A DNA stretch of 48,051 nucleotides from Chloroflexota bacterium (GCA_003577005.1 QEUW01000070.1:1-48051), one strand, 5' to 3'; positions 27,558-36,053 are shown, counted from the first letter of the stretch. Made by a program: numbers and translations. The notes: a model not told the origin generated them from the sequence alone.

Positions 27558-27566
27558 TGCTATACT
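27558..27566 (+). promoter_or_regulatory. Extended -10 promoter for the nucleotidyltransferase pair
   Basis: TGCTATACT: an extended TGn followed by TATACT, 48 bases before the ATG at 27614. No good -35 is seen, as is common for extended -10 promoters. It stands just right of the 122-bp hairpin. Confidence 0.4.
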
Positions 27567-27613
27567 AATCCTGTGCATTTTACTATGTTACCTGAAGCGG
27601 AGTTTGCCTGCAA

Positions 27614-28210
27614 ATGGCCCCTGTGAACTTGCAAATGGATCACAGCAGCGAGGATACGCAGACACGGTTGAACGCACTGGCCGCTGCCCTCGACAGCACC
27701 CCGGTCATCACCTGGCTGGCGCAGCAACGCAAGCTGGGGACACTCGACCGGGCGACGCTGCGCCGCGGCGTGATGATGCGCATGATCTGGCAGGTTGCCT
27801 ATTACACGAGCACCTCGCTCGTCGCCAATATCGACTATTTATTGGGGCGGTCCGCGTGGGAGAGCGATGTGCGCGCCACCCTGGCTGTCGATATCTGCGC
27901 CATGCGCAGCGCGTTCGCCGCGGCGGGGCATCGGCTTGCGTACAGCAACGGGCCGCGCAAAGGGTATTATATACGTGGGCGTCCCGAACTCGATCCGCAA
28001 TTGGTGAGAGGGATTCGTGGGGCGGTGGCCGAGGTGGACCCGGCACAGCTGGCAATCATCGGCCGCCATTCGGCAGCAGAACGATTTGAACAAGCAGCAG
28101 CGATGATTGAATTTGTCCAGCGCGCCGGAGCATTGCGTCTGCGCCAGCGGCAGCCTCACCTGAGTGAAGCGGAAGCATTGTACCGGGTTCGTCAGGGAAA
28201 GACCAACTAA
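27614..28210 (+). CDS. Unknown protein, first gene of a toxin-antitoxin-like pair
   Basis: A 198-residue, mostly helical, basic protein with no membrane segment. The N-terminal half (LNALAAALDSTPVITWLAQQRKL, RGVMMRMIWQVAYY) is hydrophobic-helical. The centre has AAAGHRLAYSNGPRKGYYIRGRPEL, with several aromatic and basic residues suited to nucleic acid. It ends three bases before the nucleotidyltransferase ATG, so the two are surely one operon. Small partners of nucleotidyltransferase toxins often look like this, and I infer an antitoxin or partner role. The ATG at 27614 has only a distant GGAG; an ATG at 27635 is possible. Confidence 0.65.
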   Translation: MAPVNLQMDHSSEDTQTRLNALAAALDSTPVITWLAQQRKLGTLDRATLRRGVMMRMIWQVAYYTSTSLVANIDYLLGRSAWESDVRATLAVDICAMRSAFAAAGHRLAYSNGPRKGYYIRGRPELDPQLVRGIRGAVAEVDPAQLAIIGRHSAAERFEQAAAMIEFVQRAGALRLRQRQPHLSEAEALYRVRQGKTN

Positions 28211-28213
28211 ACG

Positions 28214-28813
28214 ATGCAGACCGAGAAAAAACCCAGCTTTCCTGAATTTTCGCGCCTGGTGATCGATGCACTGGAAGCAGCGCAGGTTCAATATATGGTG
28301 GGCGGTTCGGTTGCCCTGGCAGCGTGGGCAGAACCCCGTACAACCATTGACATCGACCTCGTGATCAATCTGCCCATCGAACAGGTATACGTCCTTTCCC
28401 AACAACTGATCCAGCGAGAGATGCTGGTTCCTTACGATATCCTTCTCGACCTACTGTTGCAAGAGGAGGGAGATTTGCCCGTCCATGCGATTCATCTCTC
28501 AACCGGCTTTAAGGCCGAGCTATTTTTACTGCGACCTGGAGACACTTTCCGAGAGACGGCGCTAGAGCGCCGCCTGTTGGTGACTTTGGGTGCGCCTCTC
28601 GGTGATGTGTATGTACAATCCCCTGAAGATTTGATTATCTACAAACTACGCTACTTCAAACTAAGCGGTCAGACCAAACACATGCGCGATATCCGCAGCA
28701 TCCTGGTGACGATGGGCCAGGAACTGGATTATGCCTATATCCAGAGGTGGCTTGAACATTTCAATTTACACAGCGCCTGGCATCAGGCTCAAGGTTGGAT
28801 GGATACGGCATAG
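28214..28813 (+). CDS. Nucleotidyltransferase-fold protein (DUF6036/AbiEii-like)
   Basis: A 199-residue protein with the polymerase-beta nucleotidyltransferase signature: MVGGSVALAAW (G30, G31, S32) followed by TTIDIDLV (D46, D48), and a later FKAELFLLRPGD strand that could hold the third acidic residue. The SPEDLIIYKLRYF and DIRSIL segments match DUF6036/AbiEii-type proteins, several of which are toxins that modify tRNA or defend against phages. It lies three bases behind its partner gene. A small antibiotic-modifying transferase is less likely because of the pairing. Confidence 0.8.
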   Translation: MQTEKKPSFPEFSRLVIDALEAAQVQYMVGGSVALAAWAEPRTTIDIDLVINLPIEQVYVLSQQLIQREMLVPYDILLDLLLQEEGDLPVHAIHLSTGFKAELFLLRPGDTFRETALERRLLVTLGAPLGDVYVQSPEDLIIYKLRYFKLSGQTKHMRDIRSILVTMGQELDYAYIQRWLEHFNLHSAWHQAQGWMDTA

Positions 28814-28834
28814 TCCATGTGAGAGGAGAGCACT

Positions 28835-30580
28835 ATGACCCGACCCTATACCCCCACCGACGCCACCATCCGCGCCTGGGTGGGTGACCAGTCCTTCTCG
28901 CGCGGGCAGGGTTACTACCGCCAACACGCCATCACCAATCCGCGGCGCCAGGGGGATACGCTCAAGGCGCACTGTTTTGGCTCGGCGCCTCAACCCTATC
29001 GCGTCGAGGTCACGCTGGGGGAAGACCGGATCGTCAGTGACCGCTGTTCCTGTCCCATTGGCAGCCACTGTAAACATGGAGCGGCGCTCCTCCTCACTTG
29101 GGTCAACGATGCAGACGCCTTCACCGTGGTCGAGGAACTGGCGGCCGGTCTCGACCGCCTCAGCAAGGCGGACCTGGTCGCGCTGGTGACCAAAATGGTC
29201 GACCGCCACCCCGACCTGGAACAGTTGCTCGAACTGTCGGTGCTGAGCGCCGGGGCCAAGACCCACTCGCTCGACCCCGCGCTGGTCGAGCGCCAGGTTG
29301 ATGCCGTCTTCAACAATATCGACTACGAGTACGGCTCTGAAATCGATGTGGCCGAGCAACTGGCCGCTATCAAAGAGTTGGGCGACGGCTACGCCGGGAA
29401 GGAGGAGTGGCGCAACGCTGCCCTGGTCTACAAGACCGTGATCGAAGGGGTCTTGGAAAACTATGGCATGTTCCATGACGAGGGCGGCGAGCTTGGGGAG
29501 GTGGTCAACGAGTGCGTCAGCGCATTGGAACCCTGTCTGGCCAACGCCCAAGACCCGGCACTGCGCGAGTTGATCCTGCGTACGCTCTTTGACACCTATC
29601 ACTGGGATGTAGACTACGGTGGCATCGACATGGGCTACGAGGCTGATGATCTCATTCTGGCCTTTGCCACACCCGCCGAAAAGCGTCAGGTGGTCGAATG
29701 GGTGCAACAAGTGATGCCGGCCGGCGACAGTTGGAGCGACAGCTATCACCGCCAGCGCTACGGCCACTTTTTGTTAAGCCTCCAGGCCGATGAGCTGGAT
29801 GACGAAACGTTTCTGCGCATCTGCCGCGAGACCAGTCGTAGCCACGACCTGGTGCAGCGCCTGTTGCAGTTGCAGCGCGTGGAAGAGGCCATTGCCGCCG
29901 CCCAACGGAGCAGTGATTACGATCTGCTGACGATGGAAGAGATCTTTGCCGAACACGAACAGGAGCAGCTCTTTAGCCGCCTGATGCTCGAACGGGCGCG
30001 TACCAGCCAGGACCGGCGCATCCATGAATGGCTGAAAGCCTGGGCGGAGCAGCGCGGCGACACCGCCACCGCGTTGCACTATGCCGAAACGCTCTTCTGG
30101 CAACAACCTTCTACGGCGAGTTACCGGGAACTCAAAAAACTGGCCCAACAGAGCGGACAATGGGCAGCGCTCCAGCCCAAGATAATGGCGCAACTGGCCG
30201 CTGAACCCCGCTATCACCCAATCCGAATCCAGCTCCATCTGGAAGAAAGCGAGATCGACCAGGCGCTGGCGCTGTTGCAGGCTCCGCAAACCCCGCAGTG
30301 GATGGTCTTTGGCGCATCTATCCAACTGGAGGTAGCCAGGGCCGCCGCCGAGCCACGGCCCCACGCCGCTATCGACATCTACTTAAAAAACGCTCGCCAG
30401 CTGATCGCCCAACGCAACCGCACGAGCTATGCCGCAGCCGCTGACCGGTTGGCCGCTGTGCGCGACCTCTATCGCAAACTGGGCGAAGAAGAGGGCTGGC
30501 GCCAACTCATCGCCAACCTGCGCCAGGAACATCGCACCTTGCGTGCCTTGCAAGATGAACTGAACAAAGCTGGATTATAA
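28835..30580 (+). CDS. SWIM zinc-finger protein with helical repeats
   Basis: A 581-residue soluble protein. The SWIM finger is at residues 71-81 (CSCPIGSHCKH: C71, C73, C79, H81), near the N-terminus after a YYRQHAITNPRR segment typical of the family. SWIM domains bind DNA or proteins and often accompany Snf2 helicases, but none is encoded here. The remaining 490 residues are helical, with TPR-like spacing and a region rich in aspartate and glutamate. Ribosome site GAGGAGAG precedes the ATG. The start is 21 bases after the nucleotidyltransferase stop, so it may belong to that operon. Confidence 0.85.
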   Translation: MTRPYTPTDATIRAWVGDQSFSRGQGYYRQHAITNPRRQGDTLKAHCFGSAPQPYRVEVTLGEDRIVSDRCSCPIGSHCKHGAALLLTWVNDADAFTVVEELAAGLDRLSKADLVALVTKMVDRHPDLEQLLELSVLSAGAKTHSLDPALVERQVDAVFNNIDYEYGSEIDVAEQLAAIKELGDGYAGKEEWRNAALVYKTVIEGVLENYGMFHDEGGELGEVVNECVSALEPCLANAQDPALRELILRTLFDTYHWDVDYGGIDMGYEADDLILAFATPAEKRQVVEWVQQVMPAGDSWSDSYHRQRYGHFLLSLQADELDDETFLRICRETSRSHDLVQRLLQLQRVEEAIAAAQRSSDYDLLTMEEIFAEHEQEQLFSRLMLERARTSQDRRIHEWLKAWAEQRGDTATALHYAETLFWQQPSTASYRELKKLAQQSGQWAALQPKIMAQLAAEPRYHPIRIQLHLEESEIDQALALLQAPQTPQWMVFGASIQLEVARAAAEPRPHAAIDIYLKNARQLIAQRNRTSYAAAADRLAAVRDLYRKLGEEEGWRQLIANLRQEHRTLRALQDELNKAGL

Positions 30581-30598
30581 TCAAACAAGGAGAACTTC

Positions 30599-32251
30599 AT
30601 GCCCGGCCCGATCAATCGCACTGCACAGAACGCCATCGTCGCCCCGCAGCCGCTCGCCGTCGAAGAGGGCGCCAAAGTGCTCATGGCCGGCGGCAACGCC
30701 ATCGACGCCGCCGTGACCTGCGCTTTCGTCCAGGCCATTGTCGACCCGCAGATGTGTGGCATCGGCGGCTATGCCTGCCTGAACCTCCACCTGGCCTCGC
30801 CAGAGGGCGGCGCTGGCGAGGCAAGAAAAGTGGGCCTGGACGCCCCAGCACTGGCCGGCGCGAACGTGACGCCGGAGATGTGGGTAGACAAGGTGATCGG
30901 CCCTAATCCCGATGGCTGGGGCTACTTTTTGCAGGGCAAAGTCAACGATGCGGGCTATACGTCGATCTGCACGCCCGGCTGGGTCAAGGCTATGGCGACG
31001 ATCCTGGACCGCTGGGGCACGATCTCGTGGGCGGCAGCGTTAGAACCGGCGGCGCGAATAGCCGAAGAAGGCTTCATCGTCGGCGAACGCATGGGCACCC
31101 GCTGGCTGATGCGGGCAAAGTATCCCGAAGCGTGCGAACTGCTCGACTATATTCGTTTGAACCCCGAAGCCAGCCGCATCTATCTCAAGGCGGACGGTAC
31201 CCCCTACCGCGTGGGCGAACGGCTGCGCAATCCCGACTACGCCCGCACGCTCCGTCACCTGGGCGAGCGTGGACCGGATGATTTCTATCACGGCGAACTG
31301 GCGCAGCGCATGAGCGCCGATCTGGCTGCCAACGACGCTTATGTGACAGCCGGAGATCTGGCCGGTTACCAGTTGCGGACCGATCAACTCGTCACCGGCA
31401 GCTATCGGGGCCACACCGTCACCAGCGCTACGGCGCCCCACGGCGGGCCGACGCTGATCGCCATTCTCAACATTTTGGAAGGCTATGATCTGGCCGCCCT
31501 TGGCCACAACTCGCCGGAATACATCTACCAGGTTGGCATGGCGATGAAGGCCGCCTTTGCCGACCGCAACCGCTTCATGGCCGACCCCGAATTTATCGAT
31601 GTGCCCATCGAGTGGATGATGTCCAAGGAGCGCGCTGCCGAATGGCGCGACCATATCGACGCCGGCAAACCCATCGAAGAGGCCGCCTTCACGCCCACCG
31701 GCACGCCCGATACAACCCACGTCAGCGTGGTGGACCGCCACGGCAATTGCGTGGCGCTCACCCATTCGCTGGGCGCATCATCGGGGGTGATCACGCCGGG
31801 GCTGGGCTTTATGTACAACAATTCGATGATCAATTTTCACCCGCTGCCCGGCCACCCTAATTCGATTGCGCCGGGCAAGGGGCGCACCACGGGCATGGCT
31901 CCGACCCTGGTATATCAAGGCGACAAACCGCTGATCGTGCTCGGATCGCCCGGCGCAACGCGGATCATCACCTCGAATGTGCAGGTGATCCTCAATGTGC
32001 TCGACTTTGGCATGAGTGTGACCGATGCCGTCCATACGCCACGCTTCGACTGCCAGCTCAATACGATCCGCTGTCACGCCCGCATTCCCGAATATGTCTG
32101 CGCCGAGGTGCGCAAAAAGCACCCCATCGAGCGCTTCCCGCAGAGTCACGGCGGCTTTGCGCTGGTCCATGCGATTACAATCGACCCGGCCACCGGCGCG
32201 CTCGCCGGCGCCGCCGACACGGGGGCGGATGGGATGGCGTTGGTGGTGTAG
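30599..32251 (+). CDS. Gamma-glutamyltransferase family protein without signal peptide
   Basis: A 550-residue Ntn-hydrolase of the GGT family, made as a precursor and self-cleaved. The nucleophile should be T372 in DTTHVSVVDRHG, followed by the family blocks SLGASSGVITPGLGFMYNN, RTTGMAPTLV and GSPGATRI. N-terminal blocks (MAGGNAIDAAV, DPQMCGIGGYA) are also typical. Classical GGT is periplasmic or secreted, but no signal peptide is present here, so a cytoplasmic hydrolase or acylase is likely. AAGGAG precedes the ATG by a good distance. It directly follows the SWIM gene (18 bases), suggesting one transcript. Confidence 0.88.
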   Translation: MPGPINRTAQNAIVAPQPLAVEEGAKVLMAGGNAIDAAVTCAFVQAIVDPQMCGIGGYACLNLHLASPEGGAGEARKVGLDAPALAGANVTPEMWVDKVIGPNPDGWGYFLQGKVNDAGYTSICTPGWVKAMATILDRWGTISWAAALEPAARIAEEGFIVGERMGTRWLMRAKYPEACELLDYIRLNPEASRIYLKADGTPYRVGERLRNPDYARTLRHLGERGPDDFYHGELAQRMSADLAANDAYVTAGDLAGYQLRTDQLVTGSYRGHTVTSATAPHGGPTLIAILNILEGYDLAALGHNSPEYIYQVGMAMKAAFADRNRFMADPEFIDVPIEWMMSKERAAEWRDHIDAGKPIEEAAFTPTGTPDTTHVSVVDRHGNCVALTHSLGASSGVITPGLGFMYNNSMINFHPLPGHPNSIAPGKGRTTGMAPTLVYQGDKPLIVLGSPGATRIITSNVQVILNVLDFGMSVTDAVHTPRFDCQLNTIRCHARIPEYVCAEVRKKHPIERFPQSHGGFALVHAITIDPATGALAGAADTGADGMALVV

Positions 32252-32413
32252 GTGCGTTGCACGCTTGCGTGCGATGCACCTGGTTGCAGGCAGCCCTCAC
32301 GTGCAACGCACCTTACAGGTGCATCGCACGGACTGGTGCGTTGCACGCTTGCGTGCGATGCACCTGGTTGCAGGCAGCCCTCACGTGCAACGCACCTTGC
32401 AGGTGCATTGCAC
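32251..32413. repeat. Double-palindrome repeat (copy 3), tandem duplicate of 84 bp
   Basis: Two nearly identical 84-base periods begin at 32251 and 32335. Each carries four 13-base palindromic units: GGTGCGTTGCACG, GCGTGCGATGCACC, then ACGTGCAACGCACC and a GGTGCATCGCAC-type unit after a 5-base spacer. The copies differ at very few places (for example TTACA versus TTGCA, and GCATCGCAC versus GCATTGCAC). The first base overlaps the stop codon of the GGT gene. Confidence 0.9.
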
Positions 32414-32578
32414 GGGCGGCACCGCGCGGGAACAGCATACAACGGCTGAATCACATCAGGCATCGGCTTTTTGTCCCATCTTTGCTGCTGATCTGGTTGA
32501 TTCCGCAAAGCTGTGATACAATCCCTTCAGTTCACTGTAAGATCACCAACAGCACACACCTCCCCCATGCCACCGAGA
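32252..32578. other. Intergenic region: repeat plus promoter-like site
   Basis: After the tandem repeat (to 32413) there is no gene until the restriction enzyme. A TGTGATACAAT stretch (32512-32522) resembles a -10 box with TGGTTG (32494-32499) 17 bases upstream. No strong ribosome site stands before the next ATGs (32567, 32579). Confidence 0.35.
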
Positions 32579-34684
32579 ATGAATTTCGCCGCCGAACTGG
32601 AATCGTACCTGCACCACCTGGCCGCCGACCGCCATCACACGGTGGCCGAAACGTCGCGCTATGGCTATTTGCAGACTTTGCTCAACGCCGCCGGTCTGCA
32701 CGGGCCGGGGCCGGTCATCCACGCCCTGATCCACCCCAGCAGCAGCGGTGCGGGCATCCCCGACCTGGGCCTCTTTAGCGCCGAACAGACCGATGGGGAC
32801 CGCCCGGCCCACGGCGTGGTCGAGGTCAAGCCGGCCAGCGCCAATCTCTTTGCCCTGGCGCAGAGCGAACAGGTGCGCCGCTATCTGCTCCACTACGGCC
32901 AGGTGTTGGTGACCAACTACTACCAGTTTCTGCTGGTGACAATGGACGAGCACGGTGCGCCCCGGCCCGAAGAACAGTACCGGCTGGCCGCCGACGAAGC
33001 CGAGTTCTGGGCCGCGGCGGCGCTGCCTGGCCCGCTGGCCCAGCGCCACGCCGCCGCACTGCTCGAATATCTCAGCCGGGTCATGCGCCGCGGGGCACCG
33101 TTGCGCACCCCGCAAGAGGTGGCGCAGATGCTGGCCTCGTATGCGCGCGAGGCGCGGGCGCGGCTCGACCAGGGTGGGGTGGACCTCTCGACGCTCGACC
33201 GCATCCGCCGCCAGTTGGAAGAGGCGTTGGGGCTGCACTTCGAGGCGCAACGGGGCGAGGCTTTCTTCCGCTCGTCGCTGGTGCAGACGCTCTTTTATGG
33301 CGTCTTCTCGGCCTGGGTGCTCTGGCACGAGGAGCGGCCCACACGCATCGACGCGTTTGACCTCTGGCGCGACACCCGCCGTCTCTCGATCCCGGCGGTG
33401 CGGCTGCTCTTTGAACAGTTCTCGGCCCCCTCGCAACTCGACCCGCTCAACCTGGAAGAGGTGTTGCGCTGGACGGCCAATGCGCTCAACCGGGTGGAGC
33501 GGGGCGCGTTCTTTGCTCGTTTTCGCCAGGGCGAGGCGGTGCAATACTTCTACGAACCCTTTCTGGAGGCGTTTGACCCCGAACTGCGCACGCAACTGGG
33601 CGTCTGGTATACGCCACCCGAAGTGGTGGAGTACATGATCGCCCGCGTCGACGCCGCGCTGCGTGACGAACTGGGCATCGCCGCCGGGCTGGCCGACCCG
33701 CGCGTCACCGTGCTCGACCCCTGTTGCGGAACCGGGGCCTATCTGGTGAGCATCATGCGGCTGGTCTATGCCCGGCTGGCCGGCGAGATGGGGCCGGCGC
33801 TGGCGGGCCAACTGGTGGCGGAAGCGGCGCGCACGCGGCTCTTTGGCTTTGAGATCTTGCCCGCGCCCTTTGTGGTGGCCCATTTGCAGATCGGCGCGCT
33901 GCTGGCCGGTGAGTTCCACGCCCCGTTGCGCAGCGGGGAACGGGCCGGGGTCTATCTGACCAATGCGCTCACTGGCTGGGTGCGCGAGCAGCAGCCGCCC
34001 CTGGCCGACAACTTTCTCGCCCGCGAATCCGAGGCGGCGGCGGGGGTGAAACAGGAGCAGGAGATCCTGGTGGTGTTGGGCAACCCGCCCTACAGCGGCT
34101 ATGCCGGGCTGGCCATCGACGAGGAGCGCAACCTGGTGGAGGCCTACCGCACCACCGTGGCCGCCCCGCGACCCCAGGGCCAGGGGCTCAACGACCTCTA
34201 TGTGCGCTTCTACCGCATGGCCGAACGGCGCATCGTCGAGCTGAGCGGGCGCGGCGTGGTCTGTTTTATCTCCAACTACTCGTGGCTCGATGGCCTCAGC
34301 CACACGGGGATGCGCGAACGCTATCTGAATGAGTTTGATACGGTCTGGATCGACAACCTACACGGCGACCGCATCATCAGCGAACGAGCGCCCGATGGAC
34401 GGAGCAGCGCCACGGTCTTTGCCATGCGCGGCCACTCGCCCGGCATCAAAGTGGGGACGGCCATTGCGCTGCTGGTGCGAAAGCAGACGCACGAAGGAGC
34501 AGCGCGCCTCCACTATCGCGACCACGACGAGGCCGACGCTGATGCACGGCGCGCGCAGTTGCTGGCAACGCTGCGTGAAGAGAATTTTGCCGAAAATTAC
34601 ATCACAGTGGAGCCGGAACTGAAGCTGGGGTTGCCCTTCAAACCCCGCGGGGGTGAAGACCAGCCGCGACGCGTTTCTGATTGA
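32579..34684 (+). CDS. Type IIG/ISP-like restriction-methyltransferase, N-terminal part (frameshifted)
   Basis: This frame encodes the first 702 codons of a combined restriction and N6-adenine methyltransferase. A PD-(D/E)XK nuclease comes first: GIPDLGLF (P61, D62) then GVVEVKPA (E82, K84). A helical linker follows, then methylase motif I DPCCGTGAYL near residue 380 and the catalytic NPPY at 502. No helicase is present, unlike true type ISP enzymes. After PFKPRGG the frame leaves the family sequence and stops; the expected continuation (VKTSRDAFLID) is in the next frame. One extra G in the GGGGG run at 34649-34653 explains it. ATG at 32579 or 32567. Confidence 0.85.
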   Translation: MNFAAELESYLHHLAADRHHTVAETSRYGYLQTLLNAAGLHGPGPVIHALIHPSSSGAGIPDLGLFSAEQTDGDRPAHGVVEVKPASANLFALAQSEQVRRYLLHYGQVLVTNYYQFLLVTMDEHGAPRPEEQYRLAADEAEFWAAAALPGPLAQRHAAALLEYLSRVMRRGAPLRTPQEVAQMLASYAREARARLDQGGVDLSTLDRIRRQLEEALGLHFEAQRGEAFFRSSLVQTLFYGVFSAWVLWHEERPTRIDAFDLWRDTRRLSIPAVRLLFEQFSAPSQLDPLNLEEVLRWTANALNRVERGAFFARFRQGEAVQYFYEPFLEAFDPELRTQLGVWYTPPEVVEYMIARVDAALRDELGIAAGLADPRVTVLDPCCGTGAYLVSIMRLVYARLAGEMGPALAGQLVAEAARTRLFGFEILPAPFVVAHLQIGALLAGEFHAPLRSGERAGVYLTNALTGWVREQQPPLADNFLARESEAAAGVKQEQEILVVLGNPPYSGYAGLAIDEERNLVEAYRTTVAAPRPQGQGLNDLYVRFYRMAERRIVELSGRGVVCFISNYSWLDGLSHTGMRERYLNEFDTVWIDNLHGDRIISERAPDGRSSATVFAMRGHSPGIKVGTAIALLVRKQTHEGAARLHYRDHDEADADARRAQLLATLREENFAENYITVEPELKLGLPFKPRGGEDQPRRVSD

Positions 34685-35780
34685 TATCGACAAGGAGAGA
34701 CTGGTAGAGCGGCTAAGGGATTATTTCGATCCATCCAACAGCAATAATAGAGTCGCAGAGTTGTATCCAGATGCAATGAGGACAATTCGTCGGTTTGATG
34801 CAGAAACTGCGCGAGCATACTTGGTTCAGCGTGGTCTACTGTCGGAAAATATAGTCAGGCATGCTTACCGACCGTTCGATGTTCGATGGCTTTATTGGGA
34901 AGCGGAAACCAAGTTTGTTGATGAAAAGCGCTCTGAATACTTTCCCCACATCCGAACTGATGAAAACCCTTGGATCACTAGCTCGCGCAAGACCAGGCGA
35001 GATTGGGATCCCCCTCAATACGTCCGCAGCATTGGGAGTCTACATTTAGACGAGCGCGGGGCCAGCTTCTTCCCCCTCTACCTCTACGACGAGGACCCCG
35101 GCCAGCTTTTCCAGGGCCGCCGCGAGAACCTGAGTGCGCCGGCGCAGCGTTATCTGGGCCAGGTGGGGGCCGGGGCGGCCGCGCTCTTTTACCACACGCT
35201 GGCCGTGCTCCATGCGCCCGCCTACCGGGCCGAAAATGCCGGGGCGCTGCGCCAGGATTGGCCGCGCGCGCCGCTACCCGCGTCGGGCGAGGCGCTGGCT
35301 GCATCCGCCGCGTTGGGCGAACGGGTGGCCGCGCTGCTCGACGCTGAGCGACCCGTCCCCGGCGTCACTACGGGTGAGGTCGAGCCGGCGCTGCGGGCGG
35401 TGGCCGTTTTTGACTTTGTGGGCGGCGTGCCCGACCTGGCCGTCACCGCCGGGTGGGGCTATGCGGGGCAGGGCGGTGTCACCATGCCGGGCCGCGGTCG
35501 CGTCGCAGAGCGGGCGGGCGAGGAGGGGGCGTCCACGCTCGACATCTATCTCAACGCCACGACTTTCTGGCGCAACGTACCGGCGCCGGTGTGGGAGTAT
35601 ACGCTGGGGGGCTACCAGGTGCTCAAGAAGTGGTTGAGCTATCGCGAGGCTGCGCTCCTGGGCCGCCCGCTCACGGTGGGGGAGGTGGCCGAGTTCACCC
35701 ACATCGCCCGCCGCATCGCCGCGCTGCTGGCGCTGGCCGCTGTGTTGGATGCGAATTACCGGCGGGTGGCTGGCGCGTAG
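34653..35780 (+). CDS. Restriction-methyltransferase, C-terminal part (target recognition), frameshifted
   Basis: The continuation of the same gene in the +1-shifted frame, 375 codons. It holds DAFLIDIDKERLVERL, RHAYRPFDVRWLYWE, FFPLYLYDE and a C-terminal helical ending (PAPVWEYTLGGYQVLKKWLSYRE), the usual target-recognition and tail parts of the ISP/IIG family. The GTG that opens it at 34653 is within the G run and has no ribosome site, so it is unlikely to be a natural start. Removing one G gives a single 1066-residue protein. About 34680-35040 is clearly AT-richer than the flanks, as if the recognition domain was replaced by transfer. Confidence 0.82.
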   Translation: MKTSRDAFLIDIDKERLVERLRDYFDPSNSNNRVAELYPDAMRTIRRFDAETARAYLVQRGLLSENIVRHAYRPFDVRWLYWEAETKFVDEKRSEYFPHIRTDENPWITSSRKTRRDWDPPQYVRSIGSLHLDERGASFFPLYLYDEDPGQLFQGRRENLSAPAQRYLGQVGAGAAALFYHTLAVLHAPAYRAENAGALRQDWPRAPLPASGEALAASAALGERVAALLDAERPVPGVTTGEVEPALRAVAVFDFVGGVPDLAVTAGWGYAGQGGVTMPGRGRVAERAGEEGASTLDIYLNATTFWRNVPAPVWEYTLGGYQVLKKWLSYREAALLGRPLTVGEVAEFTHIARRIAALLALAAVLDANYRRVAGA

Positions 35781-35786
35781 GGCGCC

Positions 35787-35940
35787 GGTGCGTTGCACCT
35801 GCAAGGTGCGATGCACCTTTGGCGGCGGCTTGAGATTTCGGCGCGATATCCCTGCGCCGCTCGTGCGTGTACCCACAGGGTGCGTTGCACGTGGGGCGAG
35901 GTTACAATCAGGTGCATCGCACGCCAGCGTGCAACGCACC
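35787..35940. repeat. Double-palindrome repeat (copy 4)
   Basis: Left pair 35787-35817 (GGTGCGTTGCACC, TGCAA spacer, GGTGCGATGCACC). A lone unit follows near 35880-35892 (GGTGCGTTGCACG), and a right pair at 35911-35940 (GGTGCATCGCACG, CCA, GCGTGCAACGCACC). It starts six bases after the restriction gene stop. Confidence 0.85.
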
Positions 35941-36053
35941 GGCTGACAACCTAGACTTTAGAATCGTGCGAAGTTCGCTTACAATTCTACCCTGGAATTC
36001 ATTCCCCCAAAAGTGAATCAAACGGTCCAAGAACAAAGCAAAGGAGGAACCCC

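Larger units (their letters stand above)
27279..27613. other. Divergent intergenic region with two large hairpins
   Basis: The 335-base space between the DgoD-like gene and the plus-strand pair holds two separate perfect inverted repeats (27322-27391 and 27420-27541) and an extended -10 promoter near 27558. Because both flanking genes start here, the hairpins are not ordinary gene-end terminators. Confidence 0.6.

Noticed and set aside
27421..28089. Longer plus-strand frame through the 122-bp hairpin
   Set aside because: It reads out of frame across the unknown gene and nucleotide patterns favour the 27614 frame, which ends at the nucleotidyltransferase start.
32251..32413. Tandem repeat considered as a CRISPR array
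   Set aside because: The repeats are palindromic and contiguous with constant spacers; there are no unique spacers and no cas genes.
32543..34303. Minus-strand 586-codon frame opposite the restriction-methyltransferase
   Set aside because: Antisense shadow; the plus strand carries the nuclease and methylase motifs in order.
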